A DNA stretch of 64,000 nt from Pseudomonas sp. HN11 (lineage in GTDB: Bacteria > Pseudomonadota > Gammaproteobacteria > Pseudomonadales > Pseudomonadaceae). Shown here in pieces: positions 29,456 through 37,888 of the stretch. The notes under the pieces were generated by a model. That model was not told the DNA's origin. It saw nothing but the letters and a program-made list of their open reading frames with translations, and searched no databases. The number at the start of each line of letters is the position of its first letter. Position 1 is the first letter of the stretch. Both the position numbers and the translations under genes were made by a program. The stretch is taken from positions 686,001 to 750,000 of the forward strand of contig NZ_CP089985.1 in NCBI RefSeq assembly GCF_021390155.1. Direction: 5' to 3'.

Positions 29456-30329
29456 TCCTCAGCATGCGCCACATGAGCACGGTGCCGCTGATGTCCATGG
29501 CCAGTGCGCTGAACAACATGATCCGCCCTGTATCGTCGTTCCACAGGGTCATCAGGTAATCGGGGTTGACCATGATGAAATAGCCCACGATCAGTATCGG
29601 CAACCCGCCCAGTACGTAGGCGGTCATGCGTGTTTCGCCGGTCATGGCCTTGAGTTGACGCGCGCCCTGTTCCCGTTCACGGATCATTTTGATCAGGTTT
29701 TCCAGCAGTTCGCTGGCATTGCCGCCGTAGCGGTGGTTGACCTTCAGCCCCAGGGCGAACAGGCGGAATTCGTCCTGTTCGTAAAACTCGGCAAAATCGC
29801 TGACCGAGTCCGGCAGGCTGACGCCCATGCGCACATTGCGCTGCACACGGCCTATGGCTTCCTTGAGCGGGTCTTCAACGCTTTCGACGCCGCCCAGTAC
29901 CGCGTCGGCCAAGGTTCGCCCGGATTTGAGGCTGCGCACGCTGTGGTCGAGCAATTGAGGCAGTTGCTCGACCATGCGTTGCACGCGACGTTGATAAGAC
30001 CAGCCGATGTACACCCGCAGAAACAAGGGCGGCCCGACGATCATCGCGATCAGGCCCAACACGTCGGCAAACAGCCAGCCCAGCAGTGCGCCGATCACCC
30101 AGGCGCTCAGCCATAGGCCAAGGCGGTCCGTGGGTGTGCCCATCCCCGCGCGCTGAAACATGCGCTCAAGGCCCGTCCAGGTGGTGTTGGCTTTCTGAAC
30201 CTCGGGCTGACTGTCGCCGAGACGTTCCAGCACGCGGTCCGTCTGGGCCTTGCGCAGGCCGTGCTGGAATTGCCAGAACGACAGGCCGATCAGCAGCAGG
30301 CAGAGAAGGAGCAACACGGGTCCGATCAT
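29448..30329 (-). CDS. tadB: Flp pilus platform protein TadB
   Basis: 293 residues. N-terminal membrane segment (LLLLCLLLIGLSFW), central segments (LSAWVIGALLGWLFADVLGL) and a T2SSF domain with QLPQLLDHSVRSLKSGRTLA and GVSLPDSVSDFAEFY, followed by two C-terminal membrane helices. Paralogue and partner of TadC. Starts 10 bases after the tadA stop. Confidence 0.9.
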   Translation of the reverse strand: MIGPVLLLLCLLLIGLSFWQFQHGLRKAQTDRVLERLGDSQPEVQKANTTWTGLERMFQRAGMGTPTDRLGLWLSAWVIGALLGWLFADVLGLIAMIVGPPLFLRVYIGWSYQRRVQRMVEQLPQLLDHSVRSLKSGRTLADAVLGGVESVEDPLKEAIGRVQRNVRMGVSLPDSVSDFAEFYEQDEFRLFALGLKVNHRYGGNASELLENLIKMIREREQGARQLKAMTGETRMTAYVLGGLPILIVGYFIMVNPDYLMTLWNDDTGRIMLFSALAMDISGTVLMWRMLRSV

Positions 30330-30339
30330 CTGGTGCTCC

Positions 30340-31611
30340 CTAGGATTGCAAGGCCGATTCGCGGCGCAGTTTGTCGCCAGCGGGGTTGATGGCTTCGCGC
30401 AGGAAACCGAAGCCGGTGCGTCGGTCCAGCCGGAACAGGGTGTTAGTGACGTACACGTCTTCGCGCACGCCGACCACTTCCACCACTTCGCTCACGCAGC
30501 GGCGTCCATCGGGCATACGTGTCAATTGGATGATTACGTCCAGCGCGGCGCAGATCATCTGGCGCAGGGTTTTTTCCGCGACCACACGACCGGTCAGTCC
30601 CACCAGGGTCTCCAGGCGCAGCAAGGCATCCTGGGCATTGTTGGCGTGCACGGTGCTCATGGAACCGTCGTGACCGGTGTTCATGGCCGTCATCACGTCG
30701 AGCACTTCCACTCCACGGATTTCACCAAGGATGATGCGGTCCGGGCGCATCCGCAGAGCGTTGCGGATCAGGTCGCTGGAGCGCACTTCGCCATGGCCTT
30801 CGGCATTGGGCGGGCGGGTTTCCAGGCGCACTACGTGCGGATGGCCCAATTGCAGCTCGGCGACGTCTTCGATGGTCACCAGGCGCTCATGGGGGTTGAT
30901 CAACTGGCTTAGGATGTTCAGCAGCGTGGTCTTGCCGGTACCGGTGCCGCCGCTGATAAGGATGTTACAGCGCTTGCCCACGGCCTCCTGGAAAAATTCG
31001 AAAATGCTCTGGTCGATGGTCTGCATGGCGACCAGGTCGCTGCTCTTGAGCATGTCCTTGCGGAATTTACGAATCGACAGGCATGGCCCGTCCAGGGCAA
31101 TCGGCGGGATGATCGCATTGACCCGGCTACCGTCCGGCAAGCGTGCATCCACCATCGGCGAGGACTCGTCCAGGCGCCGACCCAGCGGCGCGAGGACACG
31201 TTGCATCACACGCTCCACATGGTGGTCGTCAATGAAACGCAGGTCGCTCTGGTGCAGCAGACCATCGCGTTCGATAAACACGCGATGCGGGCCGTTGACC
31301 AGGATTTCAGTCACCGACGGGTCACGCAATAGCACTTCCAGCGGGCCGAAACCGGTGAGCTCGTCGACGATCTCTTCGGCCAGCCGTTCCATCTCATAAC
31401 GCGAGATCGCCAGGCGCATGCGTGTGATGTATTCGGAGACCTTGTCGATGACAAATTGCGCCAGGGACTGGCGCGTGCCTTCCAGCAGGTTTTTACCCGA
31501 CTCCTCGATGGCGTCGATGATGTAGCGGTGCAGCACCAGCTTCAGGCCATCGTGATCGCTGTTGCCACCGGCAGCGCGGGCCGGGCCGCCAAACAGTTTT
31601 TCGCCGTTCAT
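30340..31611 (-). CDS. tadA: Flp pilus assembly ATPase TadA (CpaF family)
   Basis: 423-residue secretion ATPase that powers Flp pilus assembly. Walker A is GGTGTGKTTL near residues 220-229; the Asp box (VTIEDVAELQL), Walker B (DRIILGEIRGVEVLDVMTAM) and His box (TGHDGSMSTVHANNAQDALL) follow in the normal order. The N-terminal domain has the family FGPLEVLLRDPSVTEILVNG segment. Its start overlaps the tadZ stop by 4 bases. Confidence 0.95.
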   Translation of the reverse strand: MNGEKLFGGPARAAGGNSDHDGLKLVLHRYIIDAIEESGKNLLEGTRQSLAQFVIDKVSEYITRMRLAISRYEMERLAEEIVDELTGFGPLEVLLRDPSVTEILVNGPHRVFIERDGLLHQSDLRFIDDHHVERVMQRVLAPLGRRLDESSPMVDARLPDGSRVNAIIPPIALDGPCLSIRKFRKDMLKSSDLVAMQTIDQSIFEFFQEAVGKRCNILISGGTGTGKTTLLNILSQLINPHERLVTIEDVAELQLGHPHVVRLETRPPNAEGHGEVRSSDLIRNALRMRPDRIILGEIRGVEVLDVMTAMNTGHDGSMSTVHANNAQDALLRLETLVGLTGRVVAEKTLRQMICAALDVIIQLTRMPDGRRCVSEVVEVVGVREDVYVTNTLFRLDRRTGFGFLREAINPAGDKLRRESALQS

Positions 31612-32801
31612 CGTCCTGACCCCAGAATGCGTTCAAACCAGCGCATAGAGGGCTTTGCCAGGCCCTCGGAGCGTTTTGCCAGGCGCTCGCCCAAGGTGCG
31701 CACGGCTTGGGTCAAGGGTTCACGGGGGGCCAGGGCAAACAGGGTCTGGCCCTGGTTTTTCACATTCAGGCGCAGCTCGGCACTCAAGGGCAGTACGGCG
31801 ATGCACTCAAGGCCGAAGCTTTTTTCCAGGGCTTCTGTGTTGGGTGCGCAGGCCTTGATGTAGCGGTCCACCACCAATTTGGCGTGCTCCAGCTTCATGC
31901 CTTTTTCACGCCAGCGGCTGAGTATCGCCAGGTTGCGGCGGCAGTCCAGTACGCTCTGGTCGGTGCACCACAGCAGCTTGTCGCAGTGACTGACGAAGGT
32001 GCGCAGGGCTTCGCTGTCGGGTTGCCCCGTGATATTTACGACGATGTGCTGGAAGTGTTGGCGCAGCGCACTGAGCAACATGAACAGTTCGGCGGCGCTG
32101 GTGAGTTTGAGTGGCTCATCACCGGTGGCATACGCCAGGATGCGCAAGCCATCCAGGGCAGTGGTGAAGGCGCTGTTGATCAAGGTGGTATCGAGACGAC
32201 GCAAATGCCGCAACGCATCACCGAAATTGAACGTGCTCTCCAGGCCCAGCAATGCCAGGCTGTCGCTGCGCGGCAGGCCGAGGTCGAGCAATAGGGTTTG
32301 CTGCCCGCTTTTCTGTACGACCAACGCCAGGTGGGTGGCCAGCATTGCCCCATCGGCGTTGCTTTGGGTGCCGAACAATACGGTCAGGCCGCCCAACTGT
32401 GTGCTGGGCGTGACGGTGGGCAGGCGCTTACTCAAGCGTCGCACCAAGCCTGCCACTTCACTGGAGCGCGAGCCGTAGGCGACGAAGTCGCGGGCGCCGG
32501 CCCGCATTGCATTGAGCACTAGCTGGTTGTCCATGCCATCGCCCAGGGCGACCACGGCAAGCATCGGCTTGGCTTCCAAGGCGCCTTCGATCAGCGCGCT
32601 CTGCGCTACGACGTTTTCGCGGTCGAGACCGACGAATACCAGGCTGGCGAAGGTCACGTCCACCAGGGCCAATAGCTCGTCCAGGCTGCCGGTGCCGGCG
32701 CTGACCACTTGGCCAAGAGGCGCCAGGGCGCCCTGCAGCCACTCCAGGTCAGTGGTGTTGCGGGTGATGGCGAGAAAGGTCTGGCTCAGGCTATCGCTCA
32801 T
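31608..32801 (-). CDS. tadZ: TadZ/CpaE-like pilus localisation protein with a degenerate P-loop
   Basis: 397 residues: N-terminal receiver-like domain (about 8-125) without obvious phospho-acceptor chemistry, then a MinD/ParA-like domain that in the family sets the pole at which the pilus is built. Where KGGVGKS-type residues are expected the sequence reads LFGTQSNADGAMLATHLAL, without the catalytic or deviant-Walker lysine, so ATP hydrolysis is unlikely. The LLLDLGLPRSDSLALLG and VVNITGQPDS segments keep the fold signature. ATGA overlaps on both sides link it to rcpA and tadA. Confidence 0.88.
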   Translation of the reverse strand: MSDSLSQTFLAITRNTTDLEWLQGALAPLGQVVSAGTGSLDELLALVDVTFASLVFVGLDRENVVAQSALIEGALEAKPMLAVVALGDGMDNQLVLNAMRAGARDFVAYGSRSSEVAGLVRRLSKRLPTVTPSTQLGGLTVLFGTQSNADGAMLATHLALVVQKSGQQTLLLDLGLPRSDSLALLGLESTFNFGDALRHLRRLDTTLINSAFTTALDGLRILAYATGDEPLKLTSAAELFMLLSALRQHFQHIVVNITGQPDSEALRTFVSHCDKLLWCTDQSVLDCRRNLAILSRWREKGMKLEHAKLVVDRYIKACAPNTEALEKSFGLECIAVLPLSAELRLNVKNQGQTLFALAPREPLTQAVRTLGERLAKRSEGLAKPSMRWFERILGSGR

Positions 32802-34015
32802 TGGGAAAGTCCACTGCGACGGTCGAAATTGCCGTTTTCGAGGAAAAACAGGCGATACCAGTTTGGGTCATAGCTGCGCAGTTTTTCGCCGGGCAAAGAG
32901 GGCAGTTGGGCGTTGGCCGCCAGCGGCTGCACCAGATGCGGCGTGACGATCATCAGCAGTTCTTTTTCTTCACGGCTGATATTGGAGTCGCGGAAGAACG
33001 CACCGAGGATCGGGATATCGCCCAGCCCTGGAAACTTGTTGATGGTGGAGCGGTTATTGCTGCTGATCAGGCCGCTGATCACAAAACTCTCGCCATCGGC
33101 CAGGGACACGCTGGTGTCGGTGCGGCGCACGGTCAGGGCCGGCACCTGGATGCCTTGGATCTGTACGGCGTTGCTATAGTCCAGCTCGCTGACCTCGGGT
33201 GCGACCTTGAGGGAAATGCGATTGCGGTCAATCACCGTGGGAGTCAGGGTCAGGCGGATGCCGAACTCCTTGTATTCAATAGAGATGGTGTCGCTGCCGG
33301 CGCTGGGTACCGGCACCGGCACCTCGCCGCCGGCGAGGAAGGAGGCACTCTGGCCGCTCATGGCCACCAGGCTCGGGCGCGCGAGGGTGTAGGCAAAGCC
33401 GCTGCGTTCCAGGGCGTTGATCATGGCTTTGACCCGACCCCCGCCAAAGCCGACGTTGAAGCTTTCTGTATTCACCGGCAGTTTGAACACGCCTTCCGAG
33501 GGCGATAACAGGTTGGGGCTGCCGAGGAAAAAGTTTGCGCCCGAGCCCAGCAGTCGAGTACTGGCTTCCTTGAGTTTGGTACGGCTGACCTCGACAAAGC
33601 GGATATCCGTCTGCACCTGGTTGGGCAACAGCGGATCTTCCGACGGCGACAGCGACAAGCTGGTCAGCGCCGACGTCGCTTTGCCTTTGACGAACACCAT
33701 GCTTTGGCGCGGCGCGCTGGCGCAGGCGGTCCATACCATCAGGCTGGTGGCACCGCTGGAAACACCGGTCAACAGGAAGTTCCGGTCGCCGTTGACCCGC
33801 ACATCGGCAATTTTCGGGTCGCCGATAGCCAGGCGCGTAATTGCCACCGGTGATTGCAGCTCTTGTTGCAGGCCTTCTCCCACCTCGACCACGGCGGGCA
33901 ACTGGCCCAGGGCGCTGCAGTTGCCCGGCGCCGCCAACGCTATGCCGACCGGCAGGCTCGACAGCATCAGGGCCCAGGCCATGTGCGTGAACAGGTGGGC
34001 GTAGCGATGGCTCAT
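32798..34015 (-). CDS. rcpA: Flp pilus outer-membrane secretin RcpA
   Basis: 405-residue secretin with a signal peptide ending near residue 29 (VGIALAAPG). The N-terminal pilus/BON-like domain has ITRLAIGDPKIADVRVNGDR; the C-terminal secretin core has FLAGGEVPVPVP, IEYKEFGIRLTLTPTVID and SFVISGLISSN, then GLGDIPILGAFFRD. It forms the outer-membrane channel. Nineteen bases after rcpC; 4-base overlap with tadZ. Confidence 0.94.
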   Translation of the reverse strand: MSHRYAHLFTHMAWALMLSSLPVGIALAAPGNCSALGQLPAVVEVGEGLQQELQSPVAITRLAIGDPKIADVRVNGDRNFLLTGVSSGATSLMVWTACASAPRQSMVFVKGKATSALTSLSLSPSEDPLLPNQVQTDIRFVEVSRTKLKEASTRLLGSGANFFLGSPNLLSPSEGVFKLPVNTESFNVGFGGGRVKAMINALERSGFAYTLARPSLVAMSGQSASFLAGGEVPVPVPSAGSDTISIEYKEFGIRLTLTPTVIDRNRISLKVAPEVSELDYSNAVQIQGIQVPALTVRRTDTSVSLADGESFVISGLISSNNRSTINKFPGLGDIPILGAFFRDSNISREEKELLMIVTPHLVQPLAANAQLPSLPGEKLRSYDPNWYRLFFLENGNFDRRSGLSQ

Positions 34016-34034
34016 TCACGGCATCCTTGCTCGA

Positions 34035-34976
34035 TTACGGGTTTTGTGGCGCTGTTTGGGCACCGCGAATCACTTCAATGCCACGGCGTACGACGGGCCC
34101 CGCGGTGGCTTGTACGACGCGTTTGGGCGGGCCGGTCAGGGCCAGCTGGGCAAATTGGTAGAGGTCGCGGTTGGCGCTTTCCAGTCTTTCTGACGCGTCG
34201 CTTTCGCCGGCCCAGTAGCGGCTGAGTAGTTGTTCCTCGGCGCTGCGTACGGCCAGGCGCAACACGCCGGCTTGCGCCGCGAGCATCAGGCGGCTTAACA
34301 GTGGTTCCGGCACCGCCAACACCACCGTGCGTGCGCCAGCTCGGCGTTGGGCGGCCTGGGCGCGTTCTTCAGGCGTAGCTGGGGGCGGAACAGCGGGTTT
34401 GCCATCGTTGGCCAGGCCCAGTTGATCGCCGACGCTGAGCAAGCGCATGGCCGGAAGGACGATCTGCGCCGACTGTTCGGCGTTGCCGGCATCCTGGCGC
34501 AGGAACAGCAGCACATCTACGTAATCACCGGGCGTCAGTTGGCCTCCGGCGCCGCTCACCTCATCCACGGCCACGGCCAGGGCGCGTTCGTTGGGGCGGA
34601 TCATGCGTGCGAGCGGGCCGCCGCCGCTGAAGCTTTCTTCGGTGAGCCAAGCGCCTGCGCCCAGGGTTCGCAAGGGAATACGACCGATGGCTTGGTCGAG
34701 TTGGGTCAGGCTGCCGGCAGGCGCGGTGAGCAGTTTTTCTACGGCCAGGTCGGCGGCGGTCAGCGGCATAAAGGCGGGCACGTCATGCACCAGGACCACC
34801 ACCGGTTGGCGGGTCTGATCTTCAACGGCAGCGACGGTATTACCAACGGAAACGACAGGTTCAGCCGGGGCTGCGACGGGCACCGGTGCGCGGCTCAGAA
34901 CAAGCCCCCAGTACCCTGCGATCAATGCCCCGATCAGCAGCAAGCCGGCCAGGACCATGCTGATGCGACTGTTCAT
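34035..34976 (-). CDS. rcpC: Flp pilus assembly protein RcpC (CpaB family)
   Basis: 313 residues with an N-terminal membrane anchor (MVLAGLLLIGALIAGYWGLVL, about 7-27) and a SAF-type domain (VPAFMPLTAADLAVEKLL; IGRIPLRTLGAGAWLTEESF), then the RcpC/CpaB domain (VDEVSGAGGQLTPGDYVDVL). It is a periplasmic Flp pilus component thought to contact the secretin. ATG 34976 has GGGAGAG seven bases upstream. It is the first gene of the long minus-strand operon. Confidence 0.9.
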   Translation of the reverse strand: MNSRISMVLAGLLLIGALIAGYWGLVLSRAPVPVAAPAEPVVSVGNTVAAVEDQTRQPVVVLVHDVPAFMPLTAADLAVEKLLTAPAGSLTQLDQAIGRIPLRTLGAGAWLTEESFSGGGPLARMIRPNERALAVAVDEVSGAGGQLTPGDYVDVLLFLRQDAGNAEQSAQIVLPAMRLLSVGDQLGLANDGKPAVPPPATPEERAQAAQRRAGARTVVLAVPEPLLSRLMLAAQAGVLRLAVRSAEEQLLSRYWAGESDASERLESANRDLYQFAQLALTGPPKRVVQATAGPVVRRGIEVIRGAQTAPQNP

Positions 34977-35308
34977 GACGGCTCTCCCTTTCCTGTTGCA
35001 CTGCACACCCGTTTAATCCAATTGGGTTATTCCGCAACCTGGCTGTGATGAACATCTAACGATTTGGCTATTTGAAGGTAGCTCAGCTAGGACGAAATGC
35101 CATTACCCCCAGGAAAAATTTATCTGAACTCTTGAAGTGCCCGTTCAAATTACAGATTTGTGGCGTCAACGTTGCGACTAATACTTTGTGATTAATCCGT
35201 TATTACAGTTGTGAGGCTGCGCTTTGTTGACAATGCTCTAATGGCACGCCGCGATCATCTGGTACTAGAGCCCTTTCGGCTTCCAGTGGCGTTTTAGGGA
35301 GAAGTCTT
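34977..35308. promoter_or_regulatory. Divergent promoter region between rcpC and flp
   Basis: A 332-base gene-free stretch, more AT-rich than its surroundings, from which the rcpC-tad operon and flp diverge. A near-palindrome TAATCC-AATT-GGGTTA lies at 35014-35029, 38 bases from the rcpC start. A TTGACA is present at about 35225, upstream of flp, without a convincing -10 partner. PprB is expected to act here by analogy with P. aeruginosa; no PprB box was identified with certainty. Confidence 0.6.
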
Positions 35309-35506
35309 ATGTTCCTTGAGCTTATGTTGAAAGTGTATGTCCAAACCCAACTTTTTTTTGGTCGCAAAGAGGGTGCTTCAGGTATTGAGTACGCGATTGT
35401 TGTAGCGTTGGTTGCACTGGTTATTGTAGGTGCAGGGGCGGGGCTTGGAGATAAGATAAAGACCATTTTCACCAACATGACGTCTAGCATGCCGACCGGG
35501 ACTTGA
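35309..35506 (+). CDS. flp: Flp-type major prepilin
   Basis: 65-residue Flp/Fap prepilin. The leader ends FGRKEG and cleavage is expected after glycine 22, giving a mature protein starting ASGIEYAIVVALVALVIVGA, with glutamate at +5 followed by tyrosine as in Flp pilins. The mature subunit is about 43 residues. AGGGAGAAG precedes ATG 35309. It is divergent from the assembly operon, and a receiver gene follows after 47 bases with no hairpin between them. Confidence 0.94.
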   Translation: MFLELMLKVYVQTQLFFGRKEGASGIEYAIVVALVALVIVGAGAGLGDKIKTIFTNMTSSMPTGT

Positions 35507-35553
35507 GTTAGTTGGGGTGGCCGTTATGATTATCTCCTCTTGCAGGTGATGCC

Positions 35554-35961
35554 ATGAGCGCGTCTTCACGCCAGCAAATTTTATTGGTGGACGACGAAGA
35601 GGACGCCTTGATCGAACTCGCCGAATCCCTCGAAAATGAGGGATTTGTCTGTTTCACCGCCACTTCCGTCACCTTCGCCCTGCAAGAATTGACACTTCAT
35701 CCGGATATCGCCTTGGTCATCACTGACCTGCGCATGCCCGAGGAAAGCGGCATCTCCTTGATCAAGCGCCTGCGCGAGCACACTTCGCGCTCACACCTAC
35801 CGGTGATTGTGATGTCGGGTCATGCCGAAATGGATGATGTAAGCGACATGCTGCGCCTGCAGGTGCTGGACCTGTTTCGCAAGCCGATCTACCTGGTGCG
35901 GTTGATCGATACGTTAAACACCCTGTTTCCGAAGAAAGCAGCTACCAGCGTCAAGCGATAA
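35554..35961 (+). CDS. Stand-alone receiver-domain response regulator
   Basis: 135 residues, essentially one CheY-like receiver with no output domain. All functional positions are intact: acidic residues D13/D14, phospho-acceptor D58 (VITDLRMPEESG), S88 (VIVMSGHAE) and K110 (FRKPIYL). AGGTGAT lies 5 bases before ATG 35554. It follows flp at 47 bases on the same strand and is probably co-transcribed. Its partner kinase is unknown; PprA or a hybrid kinase elsewhere are possible. A role in pilus or adhesin output is inference from location. Confidence 0.85.
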   Translation: MSASSRQQILLVDDEEDALIELAESLENEGFVCFTATSVTFALQELTLHPDIALVITDLRMPEESGISLIKRLREHTSRSHLPVIVMSGHAEMDDVSDMLRLQVLDLFRKPIYLVRLIDTLNTLFPKKAATSVKR

Positions 35962-35974
35962 GCGATAAGCGGCA

Positions 35975-36018
35975 AGCGGCAAGCTGGCGGACACGGCCTT
36001 TGCTTGTTGCTTGCCGCT
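35975..36018. terminator. Hairpin between convergent receiver and tpsB-like genes
   Basis: AGCGGCAAGC (35975-35984) pairs with GCTTGCCGCT (36009-36018), a perfect 10-bp stem; a second overlapping copy of the 5' arm begins at 35968 (AGCGGCAAGC). The repeated AGCG(AT/GC)AAGC units before it look like local duplication. It sits 13 bases after the receiver stop and 5 bases before the convergent transporter stop and likely terminates both transcripts. Confidence 0.6.
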
Positions 36019-36022
36019 CTCG

Positions 36023-37705
36023 TCAGAGCTGATAGCTGAAACTCAACGAATACCGCGGGCGGCGATTAAAGCTGTCCAGCGCGATATCCGACATCGGCTT
36101 GGCCGCTTCCAGGGCTATGTTGTAGTACTTGTTGTCCCCGAAGCGTAGCCCTACCGCAGCCGACGACATGTCGTTGCTCTTGACCGGTAGATCGTTGAAC
36201 CAGGTCTTGGCGCGGTCGAGCACGATGTAGGGCTGCAGAATCCTCACCCAGTCGCCGGCTCGGTTGTAGCTGTAATTGACCTCATACGCCACCCCCCAGC
36301 CCTTGTCGCCGGAACCCTGATCGTCAGGGTAACCACGACCAAAGTTCTGCCCGCCGAACGTGGCGCGTTCGCTATCAGGCAGGGTGTCATTGCTCCAGTA
36401 AAAAGCCCCCGATAGGACGCCTTGCCAATTATCGAAGAACTTGTCGCTTTGTACGCCGGACAGGCGCAGGCGGAAAAAGTCCAGGTCGGGCTTGAGCCCT
36501 TCGAAATCGCTGTGAATCCTGGCGCCCATGCCATTTATGCCCTGATACAGGCCGGCGCTGAGAATACGCAGTTGGCGGGTGTCGGACTTGCGCCAGTCAC
36601 CCTCGAAGGCCAGGGCGCGTAGGTCGGTTTCAATGTCGAAACGCTGGGGGTAGCCCAACAGTTTGTAGCGTGTGGTCTGGTCCACAGCGTAGAGGCGCGT
36701 GCCGAGGGTCAGCGATTCATTCGGTGAGGCAATCAGCGGGTGGCTGAGGCCGATGGAATAGCGATCAATGGATTGGTGCGGCTTGAGCTCGAAGCCGCCA
36801 TCCAGTTGCAGGTGGGTCTTGGGGTCGGCGCGGTAGCGTTCGGCGGCGAGCGCCAGCTGGGTACCTTCGGCATTGATGAACTGGCTGTAGCCCACGCGGT
36901 AGTAGTGCTCTTTATCCTCACCAGGTGGGAACAGCCCGCTGATGTTGAGCTGCTCGCCCATTGATGTCTGGGAGTTGCTTGTGCCGGTGAGCAGGGCCTG
37001 CAGGCCACCGCGACTGTCGTCGGTCATGCTCATGCTGCTGGTGAAGGGCTTGCGGCTGGCGGTAATCTGCATGTGCGTGCCGCCGTCGGTGGTGCCGGGC
37101 GGCGGTACTTGCGCTTGCAGCGTGACGCCGGGGATACGGCCCATGAGTGTGGTGTAGCGTTCGAAGGTCTTGCGGGTCAGTGGGCGTTCGGCCAGGAGTT
37201 TATTGGCCAGTTTGTCGACGTAAACCGAGACCGAGCCGATATCGCCACTTTGCTGGTAGTCCCTGATATAGCCTTCCACCAGAACCACGCGCACCAGGCC
37301 ATTTTCGAAGTTCTGTTGTGGCAGGAATGCGTAGGACAACAGGTACCCGTCTTGCTGGTAGCGACGTGTAATACCCCGGGTGGCTTCGATGAGTTGCGCC
37401 AGGTTGGTCTCATGGCCAATCAACGGTTCGTAGGCCTTGGCGGTCTCGGCGAGCGGGTAGATCGTGCCACCCTCGATCTGCAGCTTGCCAATCGTGACCT
37501 TGGTGTCCATCAACAGCGGCTCGCCTTGGGTGGGCGGTGCTTCGGGCACCTGGGTTTGCGGCGTGACCGGTCGATAGGCGTCGGCGGGCAGGTTGGGCAC
37601 TGGCAAGGTGCGGATGGTGTCGTTGCTGTTGAGGAAGTTGGGAAGGGTCTCGGCCTGAACGTAGGCACTCAGGGTAAGCAATAACAACGGGGTCAACACG
37701 CGCAT
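36023..37705 (-). CDS. ShlB/FhaC/HecB family (TpsB) outer-membrane transporter
   Basis: 560 residues. Signal peptide MRVLTPLLLLTLSAYVQA. A POTRA_2 region (about 65-145: LMDTKVTIGKLQIEGGTIYP, GITRRYQQDGYLLSYAFLPQ, FENGLVRVVLVEGYIRD) precedes a C-terminal beta-barrel with the Omp85/TpsB signature GRGYPDD, ending in SFSYQL. TpsB proteins secrete partner exoproteins through the outer membrane. Start ATG 37705 has GGAG six bases upstream; the frame extends to 37843 without conserved sequence. The only same-strand neighbour is the Gly-rich lipoprotein upstream, and an intrinsic terminator lies between them. No classical TPS-domain exoprotein is encoded next to it. Confidence 0.88.
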   Translation of the reverse strand: MRVLTPLLLLTLSAYVQAETLPNFLNSNDTIRTLPVPNLPADAYRPVTPQTQVPEAPPTQGEPLLMDTKVTIGKLQIEGGTIYPLAETAKAYEPLIGHETNLAQLIEATRGITRRYQQDGYLLSYAFLPQQNFENGLVRVVLVEGYIRDYQQSGDIGSVSVYVDKLANKLLAERPLTRKTFERYTTLMGRIPGVTLQAQVPPPGTTDGGTHMQITASRKPFTSSMSMTDDSRGGLQALLTGTSNSQTSMGEQLNISGLFPPGEDKEHYYRVGYSQFINAEGTQLALAAERYRADPKTHLQLDGGFELKPHQSIDRYSIGLSHPLIASPNESLTLGTRLYAVDQTTRYKLLGYPQRFDIETDLRALAFEGDWRKSDTRQLRILSAGLYQGINGMGARIHSDFEGLKPDLDFFRLRLSGVQSDKFFDNWQGVLSGAFYWSNDTLPDSERATFGGQNFGRGYPDDQGSGDKGWGVAYEVNYSYNRAGDWVRILQPYIVLDRAKTWFNDLPVKSNDMSSAAVGLRFGDNKYYNIALEAAKPMSDIALDSFNRRPRYSLSFSYQL

Positions 37706-37801
37706 AGGACACTCCATGGTCAAACTGCAGCAGCGTTTTTCGGCCCGCCGGGTTCTTGGACGCGGTTCGGGGGAGGCCATGTCCATTCCAGCGGCGGCCA
37801 T

Positions 37802-37835
37802 AAAAAAGACGAGAGACTTAGTGGGGTCTCTCGTC
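37802..37835 (-). terminator. Intrinsic terminator after the Gly-rich lipoprotein gene
   Basis: GACGAGAGAC (37808-37817) and GTCTCTCGTC (37826-37835) form a perfect 10-bp stem with an 8-base loop. On the minus strand it is followed directly by six Ts (37807-37802). It lies 54 bases after the lipoprotein stop and about 100 bases before the transporter start, so it should stop or attenuate read-through into the transporter gene. Confidence 0.85.
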
Positions 37836-37888
37836 TCAACCAAGCGTAGGCGCTGTAGGTGAGGCCGTCTAATCGGCCAGGTGCATTT

